In this document: piece by piece, positions 58,177-64,000 of the stretch
How positions within the stretch are numbered: position 1 is the stretch's first letter
How the letters are laid out: each line of letters starts with the position of its first letter
Origin: Oceanicaulis sp. HLUCCA04
GTDB lineage: Bacteria; Pseudomonadota; Alphaproteobacteria; Caulobacterales; Maricaulaceae
Direction: 5' to 3'
Length of the DNA: 64,000 nucleotides
Assembly (NCBI GenBank): GCA_001314625.1
Contig: LJSH01000001.1
Coordinates: forward strand, 372,001 to 436,000
Notes under the pieces: model-generated
Seen by the model: the letters and a program-made list of their open reading frames with translations, nothing else
Told to the model about the DNA's origin: nothing
Databases searched by the model: none
Position numbers and translations under genes: made by a program

Positions 58177-58812
58177 ATGGCGCGCGGACGCTTCATCACG
58201 CTGGAAGGCGGGGAGGGGACGGGCAAGTCCACACTCGCCGCCGGTCTGGAGGCCGCACTGACCCAGCGCGGCATCAGCGTAAGGCGCACCCGCGAGCCGG
58301 GGGGAACTCCCGGAGCAGAGGAGATCCGCAAGCTTCTTGTCGAAGGTTCTGCGGAGCGCTGGGAACCGATGAGCGAGGCGCTGCTGCTCTATGCCGCGCG
58401 CCATGATCATGTCGAGCGCCTGATCAAGCCCGCGCTCGACACCGGCGGGTGGGTTATCTCCGACCGCTTCTTTGACTCCACCACGGCCTATCAGGGTGCG
58501 GCGGGCGGCGTGGACCGCAAAACGCTCGATCATCTGCGCCATATCACGCTGGGTGATTTTGCGCCGGACCTCACCCTTGTGCTCGATCTCGACCCGGAAT
58601 TCGGACTGCGCAGGGCGGGATCGCGTGGCGGGTCCGAGCAACGATTTGAAAGCAAGGGACTGGGCTTCCATCAGCGCTTGCGCCAGGGCTTTCTGGACAT
58701 TGCTGTAGCAGAGCCGGAGCGCTGCGCGCGCCTTGACGCTGACGCCGCGCCGGACGACGTTCTGGCATCTGCGCTGGAAATCATCGGCAAACGCCTCGGG
58801 TGGCCCGCATGA
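58177..58812 (+). CDS. tmk: Thymidylate kinase
   Basis: A 211-aa dTMP kinase. The P-loop is LEGGEGTGKSTLAAGL, with the DR motif in VISDRFFDSTTAYQGAAGG and the lid segment FGLRRAGSRGGSEQRFESKG. It supplies dTDP for DNA synthesis. The holB gene starts inside its stop codon (ATGA overlap), showing translational coupling. Confidence 0.97.
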   Translation: MARGRFITLEGGEGTGKSTLAAGLEAALTQRGISVRRTREPGGTPGAEEIRKLLVEGSAERWEPMSEALLLYAARHDHVERLIKPALDTGGWVISDRFFDSTTAYQGAAGGVDRKTLDHLRHITLGDFAPDLTLVLDLDPEFGLRRAGSRGGSEQRFESKGLGFHQRLRQGFLDIAVAEPERCARLDADAAPDDVLASALEIIGKRLGWPA

Positions 58813-59852
58813 GCGAGGACTCGCTGCCCGAAGCCGACGCTGAACCGGGGCTGCCGCATCCGCGCCACGTCCAAACGATATTCGGCCATGAGGAAGCGGA
58901 AACAGCTGCCGCCGCCGCTATCGGTTCGGGCCGGATGCACCATGCCTGGATGATCACCGGGCCAAAGGGTGTCGGCAAGGCCACGTTCGCGTGGCGCATG
59001 GCACGGCGGCTTCTGGGCGTGCAGGCTGATCCGTCGGCACCGCTAGCGCATGTCCCTGACGACGCGGTAAACCGCCGTATCGAGGCATTGTCGCACTCTG
59101 ATCTGCTGCTGGTGCGCCGCCCTTATGACGAGCAGCGAAAACGCCTCAAGGGCGAGATCACGATAGACGAGGCGCGGCGCATCCCGGCTTTCTTCTCGCG
59201 CCGGGCGGCAGAAGGTGGCTGGCGGGTTGCCATAATCGATAGCGCCGACGAGATGAATCGCAATGCGGCCAACGGCTTGCTGAAAAGTCTTGAGGAGCCG
59301 CCTGAGAAAGGCATTCTCCTTCTGGTGGTCACATCTCCGGGCCGTTTGCCAACAACCGTGCGGTCACGTTGCCGCCGCTTGCATCTGCGTCCCTCGCCAG
59401 AGGCGTCGTGTGCAGACTGGCTGACCAGTACGCACGAACTGCCGGACGATGAAGCCCGATTGCTGGCCCGTCTGGCCAAGGGCGCGCCCGGCCGGGCGCT
59501 GGCCTTTCACGTCAGCGGACTTGTCGGCATGCAGCGCGATCTGTCAAACGCGATCGGTCCGGGCGGCCGGCTTGACGCGGCGCGCGTCGAGGCGCTGATC
59601 GGCAAGGCAACAGGCAATGATAGTCATCAGGCGCGCGCGGTCCTGTTTGACATGATGGCCGCCGAAGCCGCCCGGCGCGCCCGCGATGCAGCGGGCAGAG
59701 GCGCGGCCATCGAGGGGGGATGCTGGGCCGATGCTGCCGGGCGCATTACCCGCCTCGCCCGGGAGGCCGAAACGCTCTATCTCGACCCGCGCCAGAGCCT
59801 GCTTGCCGCATTCTCCCTGATAGAGGACGCGGCCCGGCAGCCTGCCGTCTGA
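58809..59852 (+). CDS. holB: DNA polymerase III subunit delta'
   Basis: A 347-aa clamp-loader subunit. The AAA+ region has HAWMITGPKGVGKATFAWRMARRLLG, a Walker B-like IIDSADEMNRNAANGLLKSLEEPP and the sensor segment TTVRSRCRRLHLRP. ATG 58809 overlaps the tmk stop by four bases. In order tmk-holB-tatD-MBL hydrolase, as in many alphaproteobacteria. Confidence 0.95.
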   Translation: MSEDSLPEADAEPGLPHPRHVQTIFGHEEAETAAAAAIGSGRMHHAWMITGPKGVGKATFAWRMARRLLGVQADPSAPLAHVPDDAVNRRIEALSHSDLLLVRRPYDEQRKRLKGEITIDEARRIPAFFSRRAAEGGWRVAIIDSADEMNRNAANGLLKSLEEPPEKGILLLVVTSPGRLPTTVRSRCRRLHLRPSPEASCADWLTSTHELPDDEARLLARLAKGAPGRALAFHVSGLVGMQRDLSNAIGPGGRLDAARVEALIGKATGNDSHQARAVLFDMMAAEAARRARDAAGRGAAIEGGCWADAAGRITRLAREAETLYLDPRQSLLAAFSLIEDAARQPAV

Positions 59853-59873
59853 GCCAAACAGGATGTCTCGTTC

Positions 59874-60662
59874 ATGCTCATCGATTCCCATGCCAATCTT
59901 CATGGAGAAACCTATGGCGATGATCTGGACGCAGCACTGGACCGCGCGCGTGCCGCGGGCGTGTCGCCTGTCATCGCCATCTGTTGCCGGCTTGGCGAGT
60001 TTGATGCGGTAAAGTCCATCGCCGAGGCGCACCAGGATGTCTGGTGCACGCTGGGCGCACACCCCCACCACGCCAAGGACCGGCCGGCCATCACCGCCGA
60101 CGAATTACTGGCTATCGCGGACGATCACCCCAAGCTGGTGGCGATCGGCGAGACCGGGCTTGACCTGCATTATAATTACAGCCCGCTGGACCAGCAGATA
60201 GCGAGCCTGAAAGCCCATATCGAGGCGGCGCGCCGCACCCGGCTTCCCGTCATCCTGCATTGCCGCGAGGCTGACACCGAGATGGCAGACCTGCTGGAAG
60301 AGGAAATGGGGAAGGGGGCCTTCAAGGCGCTTCTGCACTGCTATACGGGCGGAGAGGCACTGGCCCGGCGCGCAAATGCTCTTGGCCTGTGGTTTTCGGC
60401 CTCCGGCATCATAACCTTCAAGAAGGCCGATGATGTGCGCGCCATTTTTCGCGACATCGTGCCCGCAGACCGGGTGATCATCGAGACCGATTGCCCGTAC
60501 CTGGCGCCCGTGCCGCATCGCGGCTCGCGCAATGAACCGGCTTTCCTGCCCCATGTGGCTGAAAAACTGGCGGAACTTCGCGTCTGGACGCTCAACGAAA
60601 CCGCGCAGCGCACAACCGCCAACTGCCTGGCGCTGTTTGACCGCATCAGGGTAACGCCATGA
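59874..60662 (+). CDS. TatD-family metal-dependent hydrolase
   Basis: A 262-aa TIM-barrel nuclease or deoxyribonuclease-like hydrolase. Metal ligands are visible in GETGLDLHYNY (Glu), ILHCREAD (His), LLHCYTGG (His) and IETDCPYLAP (Asp). The N-terminal HxH motif reads DSHANLH, so the second His is Asn. Some alphaproteobacterial members share this change. The gene ends with an ATGA overlap with the metallo-beta-lactamase-fold gene. Confidence 0.9.
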   Translation: MLIDSHANLHGETYGDDLDAALDRARAAGVSPVIAICCRLGEFDAVKSIAEAHQDVWCTLGAHPHHAKDRPAITADELLAIADDHPKLVAIGETGLDLHYNYSPLDQQIASLKAHIEAARRTRLPVILHCREADTEMADLLEEEMGKGAFKALLHCYTGGEALARRANALGLWFSASGIITFKKADDVRAIFRDIVPADRVIIETDCPYLAPVPHRGSRNEPAFLPHVAEKLAELRVWTLNETAQRTTANCLALFDRIRVTP

Positions 60663-61519
60663 GTGCGCTGCTTCGCATCACGCTGCTCGGCTGCGGCTCG
60701 TCTGGCGGTGTGCCGCGCGTTGACGGAGACTGGGGTGATTGCGACCCGGCCGAACCGAAGAACTACCGTACGCGGTGCTCGCTTCTGGTGGAACGCGCCG
60801 AGAGCCTTTCTGCCTTTTCAGAAAACACGCAGATCACGCGCCTTGTCATTGATACATCACCAGATTTCCGGTTCCAGATGCTTCGCCAGAAGGTGCACGA
60901 ACTCGATGGTGTTGTTTTCACACATGACCATGCTGATCAGTCACATGGTATTGATGATCTGCGCGCCATCGTCTATCGCCGCCGCGCGAAATTGCTTACC
61001 TATATGGCTGATTTTACGTATGAAGCGCTGTTTGAGCGCTTCGGCTATATCTTCGAGACGCCGGAGGGCTCAGGCTATCCGCCTATACTCGAAGCGGTCG
61101 TTCTGGACCCGGAATCCACATTTTCGGTTGAGGGTGCCGGCGGACGCATTGAAGGGCGCTTGTTCACCGTCGATCATGGCCATACGCCATGCAGCGGCGT
61201 GCGCATCGGGCCATTGGCCTATACGCCGGACGTGAAGGACATGCCGGAGCGTGCGTTTGATGCGATATCGGGCATAAGCCTCTGGGTTGCTGATGCTTTG
61301 CGCGACAAGCCGCATCCGTCTCATTCACATCTGGAACAGACACTGGGCTGGGCCAGGCGGGCACGTGCTGCGCAGACCGTGCTGACCAATATGCATATCG
61401 ATCTTGATTACCGCGCGTTGCTGGTGCGTTGCCCAGACGGCGTGCGGCCGGGCTATGACGGGCTCAGGCTGGTTGTGGACGAAGCAAGCGGTGATATTGT
61501 CGCCGCCGACGCGCCTTAA
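60659..61519 (+). CDS. Metallo-beta-lactamase-fold hydrolase (PhnP-like)
   Basis: A 286-aa MBL-fold phosphodiesterase. The start LRITLLGCGSSGGVPR is typical of the PhnP/ElaC-like branch. The metal motif reads THDHADQSHGIDDLR, and VDHGHTPCSGVRIG and SHSHLEQTLGWA supply later ligands. It may act on cyclic phosphate nucleotides. It overlaps tatD by four bases and is the last gene of the tmk operon. Confidence 0.9.
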   Translation: MSALLRITLLGCGSSGGVPRVDGDWGDCDPAEPKNYRTRCSLLVERAESLSAFSENTQITRLVIDTSPDFRFQMLRQKVHELDGVVFTHDHADQSHGIDDLRAIVYRRRAKLLTYMADFTYEALFERFGYIFETPEGSGYPPILEAVVLDPESTFSVEGAGGRIEGRLFTVDHGHTPCSGVRIGPLAYTPDVKDMPERAFDAISGISLWVADALRDKPHPSHSHLEQTLGWARRARAAQTVLTNMHIDLDYRALLVRCPDGVRPGYDGLRLVVDEASGDIVAADAP

Positions 61520-61616
61520 GCGCTCCAGCCTTGTTTGGGATGCGACAACGTTTCTCATAATATTTATTATACGACAAGTTGATGTGGCAGGCAGGCCATG
61601 TAGGAGAACCGCCAAG

Positions 61617-62078
61617 ATGCGCTTTCTGGAAACGCGTATCCCGCCTCCTCTCGTCGTGCTGGCGACGGGTGCGCTCGGCTGGGGCTTGATGACGCTGACG
61701 CCGGGCCTGAGTGTGAGCTTTCCCGGTCAGGCGGCGCTTGGATTGCTGGCCGCAGCGCTTGGCGTTGCGATAGCTGCGGCAGGCATTGTCTCCTTTGCCA
61801 AGGCGCGCACCACTGTCAGTCCGGTCAACCCCGGCAGGGCTACTGCGTTGGTCCGGTCCGGCATTTACCGCTGGACGCGCAATCCGATGTATCTGGGCAT
61901 GGCGCTGCTCCTTCTGGGCTGGACCATCGTGCTTGGCCACCCGGGCGGGCTGGCGGCAATCATCGTGTTCGTCGCCTACATCGAGGTGTTCCAGATACGG
62001 CCCGAAGAACGCGCCCTGACGGAACTCTTTGGCGACGCCTACGTAGGCTATTGCAAGCGTGTCCGCCGCTGGATCTGA
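61617..62078 (+). CDS. Isoprenylcysteine methyltransferase-like membrane protein
   Basis: A 153-aa integral membrane protein of the ICMT/NnrU-like group. It has three to four helices (PPLVVLATGALGWGLMTL, AALGLLAAALGVAIAAAGIVSF, YLGMALLLLGWTIVL, AAIIVFVAYIEVF) and the conserved GIYRWTRNPMYLG and PEERALTELFGDAYVGYCKRVRRW. AGGAGAA precedes ATG 61617. The substrate is unknown. Confidence 0.85.
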   Translation: MRFLETRIPPPLVVLATGALGWGLMTLTPGLSVSFPGQAALGLLAAALGVAIAAAGIVSFAKARTTVSPVNPGRATALVRSGIYRWTRNPMYLGMALLLLGWTIVLGHPGGLAAIIVFVAYIEVFQIRPEERALTELFGDAYVGYCKRVRRWI

Positions 62079-62138
62079 AGAGCCGGGCAGCTGACTTCGA
62101 TCCGGCGCGCCACTGCAGACGGATATGAAGGAAAGCTC

Positions 62139-62882
62139 ATGACCGCCAAAACGGCCACATTGTACCGCATGGACATGCCCGGCCATCTATGTCCGTACGG
62201 CCTGAAAAGCCGTCACTTCCTGCGCAGCAAGGGGTATGAGGTAGACGACCACCGCCTGACCAGTCGGGAGGAGACAGAGGCCTTCAAGGCCAAGCATGGC
62301 GTGAAGACCACGCCGCAAACCTTCATCAATGGCGAGCGTATCGGCGGATATGAAGCCTTGCGTGAACATTTCGGCGTCGCATCGGGCAAAGGCACAAGTT
62401 ATGCGCCGGTCATCGCGTTGTTTTGCGTGGCAGCCCTGATGGCGCTCGGCGTCGCGTGGCAGACAGGCGGAGCGCTCCTGCAGCTCGGGACCATCGAATA
62501 CTTCGTCGCCATCGCCATGGTGCTGCTGGGCCTGCAGAAGCTCACCGATATCGAGTCCTTCTCCACCATGTTCCTCAATTACGACCTGCTGGCGCGCCGC
62601 TGGGTGCCTTATGGACGGGTCTATCCGTTCGTGGAGACGGGAGCGGGCGTGCTCATGCTGGCCGGATCACTGATCTGGCTCGCCTCCCCGGCGGCCCTCT
62701 TCATTGGTAGCGTTGGCGCGATCTCGGTTTTCAAGGCGGTCTATATCGACCGGCGCGAGCTGAAATGCGCCTGCATGGGCGGGGAAAGCCGCGTGCCGCT
62801 GGGCTTTGTGTCCTTGACCGAGAACCTGATCATGATCGCGATGGCGATCTGGATGCCGCTGCGCATGTACGTGCTAGCATAG
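62139..62882 (+). CDS. Glutaredoxin-MauE fusion membrane protein
   Basis: A 247-aa protein. Residues 1-80 form a glutaredoxin domain with the single-Cys motif CPYG (18-21) and KTTPQTFINGERIGGYEALREHF. A four-helix MauE/DoxX-like membrane domain follows (APVIALFCVAALMALGVAW, FVAIAMVLLGL, VETGAGVLMLAGSLIWLA, LTENLIMIAMAIWMPL) with a CAC pair near residue 210. The fusion suggests passage of reducing equivalents from the cytoplasm through the membrane domain. This role is inferred. Confidence 0.82.
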   Translation: MTAKTATLYRMDMPGHLCPYGLKSRHFLRSKGYEVDDHRLTSREETEAFKAKHGVKTTPQTFINGERIGGYEALREHFGVASGKGTSYAPVIALFCVAALMALGVAWQTGGALLQLGTIEYFVAIAMVLLGLQKLTDIESFSTMFLNYDLLARRWVPYGRVYPFVETGAGVLMLAGSLIWLASPAALFIGSVGAISVFKAVYIDRRELKCACMGGESRVPLGFVSLTENLIMIAMAIWMPLRMYVLA

Positions 62883-62954
62883 GACCACCCTGCCCGCTTT
62901 ATTTTCTGCGCATGACAGCCCATGAAGGGTTGGAACGACGGAGATATGCCAGCG

Positions 62955-63767
62955 ATGACTGCACCTGCATCTGACGACCGCCCTATCGACCGCCTGCTGG
63001 CCATCATGGCGCGCTTGCGCGACCCGCAAACCGGCTGTCCGTGGGATGTCGAGCAGGACTTCGCCTCCATCGCGCCCTACACGATCGAGGAAGCCTATGA
63101 GGTTGCTGACGCCATCGCGCGCAGTGACATGAATGATCTACGTTCCGAGCTGGGCGATCTGCTCTTTCAGGTCGTGTTTCACAGCCAGATGGCTCACGAG
63201 GCCGGACAATTCAGCTTCGATGATGTAGTCGAGGCGATTGCCGAAAAGATGGAGCGCCGCCACCCGCACGTCTTCGCTGATGGCGATGCCCGCGACGCTC
63301 AGGCGCAGACACTCGCCTGGGAAGCGCAGAAGGCCGAGGAGCGCGCCGCCCGCAATCCGGACCCGTCTGCCCTTGCCGACATTCCCCTCGCCCTGCCCGC
63401 GCTCTTGCGTGCGCTCAAGCTCACGAAGCGTGCGGCCCGGGTGGGGTTTGACTGGCCCGATGCCGCCCGCGTGCTCGACAAGTTTGAAGAGGAAGCGCGC
63501 GAGCTTCGCGAGGCCATCGCGGCAGACGACACCGCCAACATCAAGGAAGAAGTCGGCGATTTATTGTTTGTCTGCGCCAATTTGGCCCGCAAACTTGATG
63601 TTGATCCCGAAGAGGCGCTGCGCGAGGCCAATGCCAAGTTTGAACGCCGGTTCCGTTCGGTGGAGGCGCGGCTGGATGCGGCCGGCAATCCCGTGACCAA
63701 GGCCAGTCTGGACGAAATGGAAGCTGAATGGGGCCGGGTGAAAGCCGACGAGCGCGCGAGCGGCTAG
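62955..63767 (+). CDS. mazG: Nucleoside triphosphate pyrophosphohydrolase MazG
   Basis: About 270 aa with two MazG domains. The first has DRLLAIMARLRDPQTGCPWDVEQDFASIAPYTIEEAYEVADAI and the metal-binding ELGDLLFQVVFHSQMA; the second has EEARELREAIAADDTANIKEEVGDLLFVCANLARKLDVDPEEALREAN. It removes aberrant NTPs and lowers ppGpp in E. coli. ATGs at 62922 and 62946 are alternative starts; 62955 is set by GGAG 11 bases upstream. It converges on hflX. Confidence 0.95.
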   Translation: MTAPASDDRPIDRLLAIMARLRDPQTGCPWDVEQDFASIAPYTIEEAYEVADAIARSDMNDLRSELGDLLFQVVFHSQMAHEAGQFSFDDVVEAIAEKMERRHPHVFADGDARDAQAQTLAWEAQKAEERAARNPDPSALADIPLALPALLRALKLTKRAARVGFDWPDAARVLDKFEEEARELREAIAADDTANIKEEVGDLLFVCANLARKLDVDPEEALREANAKFERRFRSVEARLDAAGNPVTKASLDEMEAEWGRVKADERASG

Positions 63768-63771
63768 CGCC

Positions 63772-64000
63772 TTACGCGTCCGCACCGTCATTGAGCAGAG
63801 CACCAAATTTGGCGCGGAAGCGCCCCGCATCGGGCCCGGCAAGGCGCGCTTCGATCCGCAGCTTTCCGGTCTTTGAATTGCGCTTTTCGCTGACCACTTC
63901 GCCGTGCTCGTGCAGCCATGCCGAGACTTCGTCCTGACCGGGTTCCAGTTCCACCGAAATGCGGTGGTCTTCGCGGCCGAGCGCGGCATCAATGGCTTCG
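63772..64000 (-). CDS. hflX: GTPase HflX, C-terminal fragment (cut by window edge)
   Basis: The last ~76 codons of a gene reading leftward from beyond the window. The peptide IDAALGREDHRISVELEPGQDEVSAWLHEHGEVVSEKRNSKTGKLRIEARL matches the C-terminal ferredoxin-like tail of HflX, the ribosome-splitting GTPase. The G domain is outside the window. hflX beside mazG is the usual alphaproteobacterial order. Confidence 0.82.
   Translation of the reverse strand, partial: EAIDAALGREDHRISVELEPGQDEVSAWLHEHGEVVSEKRNSKTGKLRIEARLAGPDAGRFRAKFGALLNDGADA

Noticed and set aside
60659-61519. Defective metal site in the MBL-fold protein (HxHxDQ)
   Set aside because: I recall the same THDHADQ.HGIDDLR pattern in many alphaproteobacterial homologues, so it is probably normal for this branch.

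Overview
The window is a GC-rich stretch of an alphaproteobacterial chromosome. The best guess is the Maricaulales/Hyphomonadaceae/Caulobacterales side of the class. This rests on the NDUFA12-mlaD-DUF2155-aat-accC-accB-aroQ neighbourhood, a non-discriminating AspRS, a NrdJ-type C-terminal protein, a PopA-like degenerate GGDEF regulator, mazG next to hflX, and several TonB-dependent receptors. The genus is inferred from family knowledge and was not searched.

Layout. 1-3612: start of recG, a PlsC-type acyltransferase, a secreted M20 amidohydrolase and an FAD monooxygenase. 3613-4689: an AT-rich insert holding tandem RNA hairpins, a 50-aa ORF and an overlapping compact reverse transcriptase with a YVDD box. 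4857-11042: aspS, two exported pentapeptide-repeat proteins and an 845-aa protein with NrdJ-like ends but no recognisable ribonucleotide reductase active site. 11295-12311: a solitary P63C-domain gene preceded by three copies of a 10-bp repeat. 12520-24193: conserved housekeeping (complex I accessory subunit, MlaD, DUF2155, aat, accC/accB, aroQ, thiS...thiG, sdhE, mfd) and a PopA-like regulator. 24298-33989: acyl-CoA metabolism (CaiB/BaiF transferase, two-subunit 3-oxoacid CoA-transferase), a MerR/TonB-receptor divergon, a GIY-YIG protein, serine deaminase and tryptophan 2,3-dioxygenase. 34119-44379: a multidomain lipoprotein, TPR proteins, and a putative regulon (aldehyde dehydrogenase, XRE-cupin regulator, M19 dipeptidase-like protein, TonB receptor). 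The three upstream regions of that regulon share a dyad with the core TTTnCGATAsGAAA.

46372-55502 is a 9.1-kb integrative element in the 3' end of a tRNA-Ser(UGA) gene. It has 14-bp att repeats, inner 22-bp arm-type repeats, a tyrosine integrase, an AlpA-like HTH protein, a winged-helix protein, an MmeI-like single-chain restriction-modification enzyme, a zinc-ribbon protein and an SRAP (YedK/HMCES) protein. About 1 kb behind the integrase is packed with long imperfect tandem repeats and terminator-like hairpins. Just outside the left att site lies a 150-bp decayed copy of the 3' end of the TonB receptor gene 1950 bp away.

55736-64000 returns to core genes: a single-domain response regulator, rlpA, a D,D-carboxypeptidase, the tmk-holB-tatD-MBL operon, small membrane proteins, mazG and the end of hflX.

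The best candidates for something undescribed are the reverse transcriptase cassette (3613-4710), the CGATA-dyad regulon (39736-41872), and the repeat-rich non-coding zone and cargo of the tRNA-Ser island.
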